A stretch of 64,000 nucleotides of DNA from Tomocerus qinae (taxonomy: Eukaryota; Arthropoda; Collembola; Entomobryomorpha; Tomoceridae), in NCBI GenBank assembly GCA_020055645.1, contig CM034546.1, positions 129,229,875 through 129,293,874 on the forward strand. The letters are read 5' to 3'. This document shows positions 1-10,064 of the stretch, piece after piece (the first letter of the stretch is position 1; every line of letters begins with the position of its first letter). The notes under the pieces were generated by a model. That model saw only the letters and a program-made list of their open reading frames with translations, was not told the DNA's origin and made no database searches. The translations under genes and the position numbers were made by a program.

Positions 1-1340
1 TCTAATACAACAATTGAAATAAGAGCACATTGCAATCCAATTGACAAGATTAAATTATTGACTATATCCTACGAAACTTCTATGGATTATAGAAACTCAT
101 ATCGTTCTACAGATAAATTTATTGTCACACATTCAGACAGTTATAATTACGTATCTTGTGTGGTTCTGGAGGACGAGAGTTTGTCGTTCTACGGCTACAT
201 CCGTCCATTTCAACTCCCTGCTTGGATTGGGATTCTATTGACAATATTCCTTGTCACATTCTTTTTCCAACTAACTTTTTATTTGAAGCACAACCAGATC
301 CACCATTTCATCTTCACTTGCTGTGCTTACGTTCTCAGCAACAATTGCGGATTCCCCAAACAGATGGAGAGATATTTCTGGTTCAAAATTGTTCTGGGTC
401 CTTTCTTACTGATGTTCATCGTTCTCACCTACGGCTATGCAGGCATCGTCATCACCGATTTAACCGAACCCAGAGCTGTAAGGGTAATCGAGTCGTTTGA
501 AGAAATTACTGCGTTGGATGACATTTCAGTTGTCAGTTCACTTGACACAAAGTCACCATACGAACCATGGTTAATGCCAACTGATGAACAGAGAAAAATA
601 CTGTTCGAATACAAATGTGCTGTTTATGAGAATGATACATCTATTGATCACGAAAATAAAAATTGCTACCGTCACATTAAAGCAAATCTTACTTTTCCAG
701 AAGTATCTATCGAAACTGCCATGTCGGCTTTGGATTATGCCATCAAAAAGGGGAATAGATACAATTTTCAAATCTATTTGGAATCAATCAAGTTCCTTGT
801 ACTAAGTCAAAAGCTAAAACCAATTAACAATTTTGCAAGAGATTTTAATCTTGAAGTGAAATTATAATTATCTTAGAGATATGAAATATATTAACACATG
901 CGACACCTCTCGGCTCCTCTCTTAATCCCAGCTGTTTTAAAGTTGAATTTACCACTAAAATGAAATACAAATAGCGGTCAACCTAGTCCTGTCCTGTGCT
1001 CCTCACTTATCTCGGTGCGAATATGTTCCTCATGTCACCATAAAAAAATGAAGTTTTTTCCAGTTACAAATCGTTTATCTTTATAGTTCATTAATACGGT
1101 TATATCAATAAATCCCCAAATTTTAAATTAATTACGACAATATTTGCCTCTGCCTGACAGTCGGTTTATTATAATGATGTGACCTCTGTCTATCCTCTCC
1201 GTTATCCAAATCAATTAAGTATTTCCTTGCGTAGTGTCACATCGTGGACCTTAAAGAATGAGAAAATTATTCCCCTCATATAATAACTGTTTGTCATTGT
1301 TACTGACTATGATAAGAATCAGGGAGGGTTTGGGTGGGCT

Positions 1341-1449
1341 GTGTTAATATATTTCATATCTCTAAGATAATTATAATTTCACTTCAAGATTAAAATCTCT
1401 TGCAAAATTGTTAATTATCTGTCGAGATCTTCCATATATTAACACATGC
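1341..1449 (-). repeat. DIRS internal complementary region
   Basis: Bases 1341-1415 are the reverse complement of the left outer tip (822-899), and 1411-1449 are the reverse complement of the right outer tip (about 5487-5524). The two meet at the shared aatta word, so the region is a copy of the circle junction. In DIRS-1 this segment is thought to template end regeneration during replication. The recombinase frame reads into it and stops at 1371. Confidence 0.85.
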
Positions 1450-2330
1450 GATTTTGAAGCTCGTTTACCATTTTTTGATAATACACCCACGGCAAAGGCA
1501 TCTGAGTAGGAGGGTCTATAGTAGAATCTTCGAAAAGTACTTTCTGTAGACCAGTCGGCACAGCGTTGTATATCGGCCATGCTAACACCCGGTAGCTTTG
1601 CAGCTGTCGTGTGAGCGGACTTTATCGAATGGGCTGTAAAAATGTTAGTCACCCCAGATATCCGAATCATCTGTAAGAGCCATCTTGATACTGTGGCTGT
1701 TGAGACCCCCTTGTTGGGTTTTATGTACGAGATAACCAATTGGTCGGTTGATCTTAATTGCTTTGTTCTTTCAATGTACTCTTCCAATTCGTTTACGGGG
1801 CACAACCTCGGATTTAAAGGATACTTTGCATAAAAAGAATCAGGTTGGAAAGGCGGTCTTGAAGTCTTCCTTAACTCATTATGTTGAAACACTACTCCTT
1901 CTGGTTTACACTGCATAGTTGATAGATTCAATTTTGGAATATCGGATGCTCTATCCGCATTAGTCAGAGCTAAAAGTGATACTCTCTAAGTAATTAATTA
2001 AAAGGCTTACATCCCAGGTTTGCCTGTATTTTGGTACTGGTGGTTTTTCGTTAAAAATTCCTTTTAACAACTTGATCACTAGTGGATGATTTCCAATTCT
2101 GAAAGTCTCTATCGGAGGTAGTTTGTTGGATAGTGCTGATCGATGAACGTTTATTTGTATGATAGGTTAATTTTTTCTCACAATCCAAAAATGAAAGACA
2201 GTTGAGGACTTGAGTTGTAGAAACTGAAACGGGATTAAACGTCCTTTCACTGCACCAGCGTATATAGGAATCCATGTGGACCTGTATGTTTTAACTGTTC
2301 TGCTTCTGATGGACAGATTAAGGAGTTGCA
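1371..2330 (-). pseudogene. DIRS tyrosine recombinase (frame-broken)
   Basis: The C-terminal catalytic half is open from about 1990 to 1371. Box I shows the arginine in a DRASD context (about 1950). Box II reads HSIK where the usual motif is H-x-x-R, followed by the GVSMADIQ and STFRRFYY stretches with the terminal tyrosine. An N-terminal core-binding-like piece with a TYRSTW motif lies at about 2260-2300 in another frame, so at least one frameshift separates the halves. The protein would integrate the circular DNA copy. The Lys in place of the box II Arg and the frame breaks suggest it is inactive. Confidence 0.75.
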
Positions 2331-4192
2331 GAGTCCTTTCTGAAAATTGATGATTTTCGTCACATCTCCGGTTACTTGCCATGCAACTAGTTTCAAATTT
2401 CCTTGAATAATCATTGGGTGATTCTGACCGTTGATTGCCATTAACAAGTCGTTGTCCACTTGGAGCATTATTGGAAAATGGAAAAGGCTCTGTAGTAATA
2501 TTGAGTACCAAGGCTGATTGGGCCAAAGCGGTGCTATTAGCAATATTGTTGCTTTTGTTTTCCAACATTTGGTTATGCACTTGCCCACTTAAGCAAAACG
2601 GTGGAAACGCATAACAGTTTTCCTGACTCCAGTCGAATGTGAAGGCATCCGTTCCTTCGGCTTTGGGATCTGGTTTCCAACTCCAATACCTTGTCACCTG
2701 GTTGTTGTTGCGATTGGCAAATAAATCCACTTCTGATTGGTATATTAAGGTTTGAACAATATTCTCTTCTAGTTTCCAGTCGCTTGCATCTCTTGTATTG
2801 CGAGACTCCCAATCGGGCCATATGTTTATTCTCCCGGGGAGGTATTCCGCGTTTACCCATATGTTGTTTGCTATACACTAATTCCAAATTTCCAATGCTA
2901 CTTCGTTTAATGTTGATGATTTTGTTCCACCTAAGTGGTTGACGTATGCCACCGCCGATCGATTGTCCATTCGTAAAAGAACTGTTGAATTCCTTGTTGC
3001 AAAATCTTGAAGGGCTAGTTTTGCCGCCAACAATTCGAGGTAATTTATGTGGCTGTAGGTTAACTTTTCTGTCACAGACCAACTTCCTCCAGTGGCTATA
3101 CTCTTGCTTTGTGCGCCCCAACCGGTTAGACAAGCATCGGAATCGATAATAATTGTTTCTTTCTCTTGGTTGATTGGGGATCCTTGTAATTCGTTCTCCG
3201 ATCCCACCACGCTACTTCTTCTACTGCTTTTTGTGTTAGCGTGATGTCTGAGTCCCAAAATTTCTTTACTTGAAGATTTTGGATTAATTCCCTCTGCAAG
3301 CTTCTCATTTGTAAACTGTTTGTCCGAACACTGATAGATAGGGAGTTCAGATACCCTATGAACTGGGCTAACTTCCTGCAAGTTAACTTTGTGTCCTGTA
3401 GAATAATCACACATTGTTGTTTCAATTTCTCAAGTTTACACCTAGGAGTGTTAAATGTCATTTGTTTTGAGTCAATTTCCACCCCTAAAAATTTTATGGA
3501 ATGCGTCGAGTCTAACACAGACTTTTTAACATTTATCACAAATTCTAGTGATTCAAACATTGCAACAGTTTGAATGATAACTGAATTTAAATTCTCTGTC
3601 ACCTTATACATTATTAGTAAGTCGTCAATAAAGCTAATCAATTTTATCGCTTGCTTCCTCAAGTGCGAAACGACAACCTTAGTTAATTTTGTAATCACAA
3701 ATGGGGCTGTAGCTAAACCAAAGGGAAGGCAGCCAAACTGGAATATTTTGTTCTTCCATTTAAACTGAAGATACTTTCTATCTTCTTGCCGTACCGGTAC
3801 TACAAAGTAGGCATCTTCCAAATCGATCTTTGCCATCCATATGTCACACTCTAGGATATCTTATAATAAATTAACGTGTTCCATCTAAAAATGTTCGATT
3901 TGTAAGAAAGCATTCAATGGTTTTAAATTAAGGATTGGTCTCCACCCAATATCACTTTTGGGGGCGAGGGACAACTGGCTTAAGAAATAAGGGTTATTAC
4001 ATTCCTCAATAGCTCCTTTGGATAATAATTTCGAAACTTTTTGGTCAATAATATTATAATAATTTCTTTGTTAACGATATGTGGCCTAGGGTTTAAATGC
4101 TCTGGGGGGACTTCTAAAAACGGTAACCGATACCCCATAACCGTTTCAATTACCCATGGGTCATTACTTAGAGCCATCCAATTTTTTTCCAA
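2167..4192 (-). pseudogene. DIRS polyprotein: reverse transcriptase, RNase H, methyltransferase-like
   Basis: Reading on the minus strand, 4192-3980 holds the N-terminal DIRS motif NDPWVIETVMGY. About 3960-3840 continues with GWRPILNLK but contains two in-frame stops. An open frame at 3836-3126 has KIDLEDAY and the FIDDLL catalytic box of reverse transcriptase. The RNase H domain (3130-2880) follows with its first acidic residues at IIIDSDA and a later RMDNR aspartate. The next frame (2730-2560) has DLFANRNN and AFPPF, the region described in DIRS elements as Dam-methyltransferase-like. Frame changes occur near 3130 and 2730. The copy is unlikely to make a functional enzyme. Confidence 0.8.
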
Positions 4193-4198
4193 AATACT

Positions 4199-5324
4199 TT
4201 ACCCGTCCCGCAATTTTCTTAGGGTTATTTGTATTATTAATGGTAACGGCCCTGTATTATACTCAACCGGGTTATAGTTTGGTCTCGGAGTATATGGTGG
4301 TCTGTTGGAAAAAAACCTCCGATTAAATAGTCCTCTAAAGTCGGAGTATCCTTGCCGTTTTCCTTCGAGTTTTCCTCTATATTGAAAAGGAGTTTCGAAT
4401 ATGCCTCTCTTAGGTCTTGGTTTGACATTTCGAGAAAAATCGTTCATTTCCTTAGTTAGTTCTACTGACTCCTTGATTTCTGATCTTAACACCGGTCCAA
4501 ATAAATCGGTGGATTCCGGATTCTCAGTTGTTCGCTTAGCGTAACCTTTCTTTGCGGATGTACAGCTTTAAGTATTAATCTTTGCCTTTCGTACGAATAC
4601 TGAGTATTGACATTTCCAACTAGGGATAAGGCATAGTTAATTGCTTCCGTCACTACGTGTGGGTCAACTGACAGTTTTTCAACCTTGGCCTGGCTACTAA
4701 TGACATGAACATTTGCCAACGGGCCAATACAGTCCAATAATTTTCTTTGGATAGATTCGAGTGAAAATAATCCTGTATTTCGTCTCAAGTTAATACGACG
4801 CTGTTTCAGCATTTGCCATATAGCATTGTCCGCTCTTGGCATGGTAGTGACCGTTGACTTGGGTAAAGGATACTTTGCCAAAATGTGGCCTCTTTCATCT
4901 TTGGTCAACGGATGCTTCATGGATCTTTTTAGAGCTGCCCCAGTTTTTACTGTGGACTGGCAGCTTGCGCATACGGATCAACGTCCCCCTCCACAATCAT
5001 CATTTGAATCGGGGTAAGACCCATCCTCCTCAGAGTCGTTAATGATAGATCGGTCAAGGTCGTGACTTGGCCCGGTTCGCTTTGTTACAGGCGAGGTCAC
5101 TTTGACATTTTTGCCTGGTTCTGTGGTTACAGGCATGATGTTTTGCTTCGGAGCACTGGTTCGTTGGTTACAGTGCTCCGATTAACTAATTTTTCGACAA
5201 GTTCAGCAATTGTCGGCACTAAGGCTTGTGACACCGATGAAACTAAATCCTCCATCGTCACAATCGGTGGTTGGAATACTGGACTCCTGTTGCTGGCTCG
5301 TCCCACTATTTTGAAATTCTTCAC
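4199..5324 (-). pseudogene. DIRS gag-like region (broken into three frames)
   Basis: Three minus-strand frames, 5324-5127, 4920-4486 and 4492-4199, together resemble the gag-like ORF upstream of the DIRS polymerase. The middle piece is rich in Leu and Arg. At the junction near 4505 the alternative frame reads a DLFGPVL motif typical of this gag type, which places a frameshift there. The last piece is Arg, Pro and Phe rich, as expected for a nucleic-acid-binding tail. No enzyme motif is expected or seen. Confidence 0.6.
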
Positions 5325-6096
5325 TCATTTTTGGAGCACCAAAAATGTTTCACTGTTGACTGAGAGAGAGCTGAGAGATAAGTGAGGAGCACAGGACAGG
5401 ACTAGGTTGACCGCTATTTGTATTTCATTTTAGTGGTAAATTCAACTTTAAAACAGCTGGGATTAAGAGAGGAGCCGAGAGGTGTCGCATGTGTTAATAT
5501 ATGGAAGATCTCGACAGATAATTATCAATAAACTTCGTTTCCCGCCAGTTTCCCCATTGTTTGCTTTTCAACATTGGATTTCTCTATGTAACAGATCAGT
5601 ATTTGTGGATAGGCAAAGCAGAATTAATCGATTTTTGAACGATTCTCATTGGGATATTAAAAAGGGGATCAAGCCACAACGGAAGCTCTACGTTGGAATC
5701 CCAGATTATAATGTCTCTATTATTTATGGCATCACTGTCTTCACCAATTTAATTATTCTTCAGGAAAACATTATAAGAAGACTTTTTACTTTGACCGAAT
5801 CTGGGCTTTACGGAAAATGGATGGATATCTTTGGTCACTTCAATTTCACCCAATGTCAACATTGTTTCCAGAAAGAACAACCACACCCCTTGACATTTTA
5901 TAATTCAAACATCTTTACCATTTTCGCTATTTATCTCGCCGGCCTAATTTTGTACTTTTTGGCATTTTTTTGGGAAGTCAAATACGTTTTGCTTAGCATA
6001 ATGATTCAATTGATTTCCAAATTAAAATGTGTTGATGTTGAAAAAATCTTTTTTTCCGTTTGCCACACAAAAGTTTCCAAAGTCAAAAGATTTTAG

Positions 6097-6980
6097 TAGT
6101 TTCTCGCCACAATTAAACAATATTATTAATTTGGGATTCAACGTCAGTTGGTCATTATGGTTTTCTACATTAAAAATATAATATGTAATTATATATAAGC
6201 AGTAAAATTATAGACGTTATTATATGTAAATTGTAATACGTATATGCGCTTGGGTTGTAAGTTGTAACCTTTTTAGAACAACTGGATCAGCTTTAAATTG
6301 TTAAATGCTTGCGTGCTGTCGTAAAGTCTAATACAGTATGTAATATGCAATATTACAAGTGTTTAGGTAATTAAATATTTAGTCCAAGTGACATCAAACA
6401 AAAAATAATATAAATTCTAGATAGCGATTTTTATATTGCATGTGCATGATATCACTGAGTAAGCGTTTCAGAATAAATTTGAAAGACTTACCTAAGTCAA
6501 AGAGACATGCAGCTTGAATAATATGATGTTAAGCAACCTAAATGTATTAATTTTTTATGCATATACCTATTTACTTTACCACTGGGTATTCTGCTTCTAT
6601 AAAAGCATATGTATAAATATTTCGTAAATTATTAAACAAGTTACTATAGAATGTGGTAGTCTTTTAAGTCGTTTCATGAAGGCTGAATTTTTAGATAGAA
6701 TATTTTCTATTGATATTCGGGCCAAGCGCGAAAATTATTGGTCCATTTTCACGAAAATGAGTCAAAAATAGCTAGAATAATATATATAACCGGTCAAAAA
6801 TCGTTGACATTTTTTTGGCCTTTTGAGATTCCAAGGGGATTGAGAAGGTTGAAGTCTCCTTCTCAATCCCCTTAAAAAATGCATGCATACAATGTCATTC
6901 CAATTAATTTTTGGGGTTGATTGCACAAAGAAGGTATTATGGTGTTTATTTAAAAATCCGTCATTAAATTGTTCCCATAA
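6097..6980. other. Intergenic; one perfect hairpin
   Basis: No gene seen. AT-rich spacer between the receptor and the P450 3' end. It contains a perfect 16-bp inverted repeat (6833-6848 with 6858-6873, 9-base loop). Confidence 0.6.
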
Positions 6981-9560
6981 TTATTTAGATTCAGAGCGCT
7001 CATAGAAAATGACATGATGGTCAACTGGTACATTAATAGTCCCGATTTTATAATCAAGAGGAGGAAGTGGACGGCAAGGGTCAAATTTAACTCTGAAATT
7101 TTGGAATAGGCTTGTTGTGAAGAAAAATATTTCGTCCCTGGCAAGGGATTCTCCGGGACAAACTCGAGAACCAGTGCTGAATGGGATCAACGCTCCGTGA
7201 TGAATTAATTCAGTTCCGTCTTCACTTAAAAATCTCTCAGGCCGAAAATTTTGAGGATCGCCCCAGACTTCAGGATCATGCATAATTCCATATTGATTCG
7301 CAACAATCGCAGTACCTTTAGGTATTGTGTAACCGTGAAATTCGACATCCTCAAGAGCTTCGTGAAATCCTCCCAAGGGAGCCAAAGAAGAATAACGAAG
7401 AACTTCATTGATCATTGCTTCAACATACGGTAATCTACATCACAAAAATATACAGTAATTAATTAATAATTAAAATTTATGTGAAAAAATCATACTTCAG
7501 TTTATTTCCCAAAATGAAATAAAAACAATTTTTAAATAGGAATTGCCTTGAGCGGTCCATTATCGAAATTGGCAGTCCATTTTCTGTGCATGAATTTATC
7601 GTATTAATTAAATTCTGCTGTACTTGAGGATAATGGGCCATTAGAAAAACAATCCAGGACAACATTGATGCTACCGTTTCAGTCCCAGTCATGAATAAAT
7701 CATGAAGAACGAATCGTAAATTGCGTTCTGCAATAAATACAAAAAACAATTTTTAGAATTTCAGTACGTTTTAGTTTATTTTTAATGCAATGTTTTGAAT
7801 GTTTTAAATAAATGATGTGAAACTAATGTTTTAAATAAATGATGTGAAACTAATGTTTTAAATAAATGATGTGAAACTAATGTTTTAAATAAATGATGTG
7901 AAACTAATGTTTTAAATAAATGATGTGAAACTAATGTTTTAAATAAATGATGTGAAACTAATGTTTCAAATACAACATTACCTCCTGTAGCTCCATAGAA
8001 GGATGAACTCGAATCTGTTGTTGTTTTTATTTTGTGTAGATAGGCATCAATTAAATCTCTCTGAATCCCTTCCACGTACGTTTTCTTATGCTCGTCAATA
8101 ATATTATGTAAAAATTTAAGAATTGGGTCCAGATTTTCACGCAATTGTTGGTAACCTGATATTTTTGGAAACATTTCCGAGAACTTTGGATAGAACAAAA
8201 GGAATCCTTGGAAGAGAGTAGATTGTTGTATACTATAGTACAAAGTCAATTTATTATAATTCACATACACTTACAATAGTTATTACTCTTAGTACCTTAA
8301 GAAAATGAACGTCAATGATAAATTGATAAATGAGCTTAAATTACTTGCTATTATCTATTATGATAATTAAATAATTATAACAAAATAAATGTTGCATGGA
8401 GGTTCTTATTTTTAAGTTTGGGAAAGTATTTTCTAGAATATTATCCTTAGTTACAAAGTAAATAATTAGAATTATTAGGAGAAAACAATAATTATTGGGG
8501 TGGAGGGTGTATAATTATTATATCTTATTTATATATTTTATAATACAATATTATTAAAAGGATCTTACAATGAGTTGTGCTTAGCCATTTTCATAAAAGC
8601 AGGATCATTTAGTGAGTATCTCTGCCCAGCGACGATGGTCCACAAGGAATTAACGGTGGGGATATTAAAGACTTGTTTTGTTTGTATAGACTGTCCGCAA
8701 ACTTTCTTCAATTCTGTGATTAATCCTGAGACTTCATCCATCATCAGTCTTTCCAGGGGTATCCCATTTCGCATTCCACTTTGTATGTAGGTAAAAGTAA
8801 ACTTCCGCTGTTCTGCAGAACCTTTTCCTGATGTGAAAAGTATTCCTAAACAAATGACAAAGAATAGTTGTTAAAAATGTATATTTATGAACGATTTATG
8901 CACAACAAAACGTAATTATTTCATTTTTCACAAAATATCAGTCTAGTATAATTTATACCTATACAACTATTTCCAAATATCATTAAGAATTAAAAATTCC
9001 AAACAAAAAATATGAAAATTGGATATCAGGAGCTTAATTCTACAGCACAATAATATCCGGTTACTATATACTACCTCCAAGTATCCCGGTTCCTGGTTCG
9101 GCGTAATGCTGCAGTTTGCATCGACCACTAAAAGCAGGTATGCTGAATGCTTCTTTCACAAGTTTATACCCATTTATAAAAACAGCCCTATAAAACATAA
9201 AACAATGCTTTAGTTAAAGTCTATATAGTAGGTACTTTTTAATTATGTATTAATTAATATATACTATACCTACGAGTCCCAAGATCAATTGCAATGATGT
9301 CTCCGTACTTTTTCCTCATCCTCATCACACCTTTATAGGGTTCTTGTCCAAGCTGCAAAAGGTTGCCAACTATTGGCCAACTAACTGGCCCTGGATTTAG
9401 TTACAAAATATATCGTACATGATTTACTAACTATAACAGATTAAAAAAAATATTTTTTGCAATAGATTTTAATACCTGGAGGATATTTCTTAGGTCTTCT
9501 ATTTTTCCATTGGAGTAGCAGTAAAAGTCCAAAAATGCCGAGTAAAATCTCTAGAAACAT
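6981..9560 (-). CDS. Cytochrome P450, CYP2-clan-like, complete, seven exons
   Basis: A haem-thiolate mono-oxygenase anchored in the ER membrane. Exons: 9560-9476, 9390-9270, 9187-9075, 8845-8569, 8232-7982, 7727-7547, 7434-6981. They sum to 1482 bases (493 residues), a normal P450 length, with all phases compatible. The first exon encodes an N-terminal membrane anchor. A PPGPVSWPIVGN hinge spans exons 1-2. The I-helix reads MTGTETVA, the K-helix ExxR is EVLR, a PERF motif follows, and the haem loop is PFSTGSRVCPGE with its cysteine ligand. Intron 6 (7435-7546) uses a GC donor (CAAG/GCAATT); it restores DRSRLPYVEA, a strongly conserved P450 stretch. Intron 5 holds a 27-bp minisatellite. The substrate is unknown; the CYP2-clan call rests on the hinge and haem sequences. 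Confidence 0.93.
7793..7975. repeat. 27-bp minisatellite in P450 intron 5
   Basis: Six to seven near-identical head-to-tail copies of a 27-base unit (core aaataaatgatgtgaaacta). The unit is a multiple of three, so the minus-strand frame stays open through it from the preceding exon. It ends a few bases from the donor at 7981, so it is intronic. Confidence 0.9.
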
Positions 9561-10064
9561 GTTGATGGATAAAACTTTTTTAACTTAACATTCAGCGATA
9601 AAATTTGACTTTATACAACAGTGTACACTTATATTTTATGTTCTTACAGTAGAATATAAATCGGACACCTTCCATAGGCAATGTCTGCTATGGAATAAAT
9701 ATGCTAATTTGGTTGCAGATGGAAGTATGCAAAAATGTGTCCTCAAACAAATTTTTTTGCCGAGAGACAAGTAATTGTCTCTAATGTACAAGGTGTAGTT
9801 ATAGTTGAAGTGTGAAGATTAATATTGTACCTATATACTATATCATCAAGGTTACATACTGGGTTCCAGGTATTCAAACAGTGTTTATACCATACCATAT
9901 ACTTACTTGAAGTTTTTATAATTACCTTTATTGCGTAATATGCGTAATACTGCAACGAGCATATGATTATTGCATAAAAATAAACTCTTTTTAAGTTTTT
10001 GTTCGTCGGCCTATGAATGAGGTAAATTATACGACAAATAAGAATGCCTTTCAAGAAGGAGGAA
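9561..10064. other. P450 upstream region
   Basis: No gene seen. This 500-base stretch is the 5' flank of the P450 and should hold its promoter; I could not assign specific elements with confidence. Confidence 0.5.

Larger units (their letters stand above)
822..5524 (-). mobile_element. DIRS-type tyrosine-recombinase retrotransposon
   Basis: The element reads on the minus strand in the order gag-like, reverse transcriptase, RNase H, methyltransferase-like region, tyrosine recombinase. It has split inverted terminal repeats (about 882-1013 against 5375-5504) with different outer tips. An internal complementary region at 1341-1449 contains the complements of both outer tips joined together, the diagnostic DIRS-1 arrangement. 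No target duplication is seen; only a 5-base word (aatta) is shared at the ends and at the circle junction, as expected for recombinase-mediated integration of a circle. The coding regions carry frameshifts and stops, so this copy looks non-autonomous. It lies inside the ionotropic-receptor exon. Confidence 0.88.
1..6096 (+). pseudogene. Ionotropic-receptor-like chemoreceptor, interrupted by a DIRS element
   Basis: The coding frame is open from base 1, so the 5' end lies outside the window. The first part (1-822) shows a membrane segment near 210-290, a pore-loop-like stretch, a second and third membrane segment near 370-460 and then the extracellular S2 ligand-binding half. The frame resumes at 5525 and runs to a stop at 6096, giving the rest of S2 and a last membrane helix (about 5908-5990). 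This order matches insect ionotropic receptors (divergent iGluR relatives). A DIRS retrotransposon of about 4.7 kb separates the halves. The flanks join in frame through a shared 5-base word (822-826 and 5520-5524), so the empty allele would encode an uninterrupted exon. Seen: frame, helices, insertion. Inferred: chemosensory role. As sequenced the gene should give a truncated protein lacking the last helix. Confidence 0.75.

Noticed and set aside
7782-7981. KTLVSHHLF repeats as part of the P450 protein
   Set aside because: They lie past a good GT donor, and skipping them restores the conserved I-helix frame.
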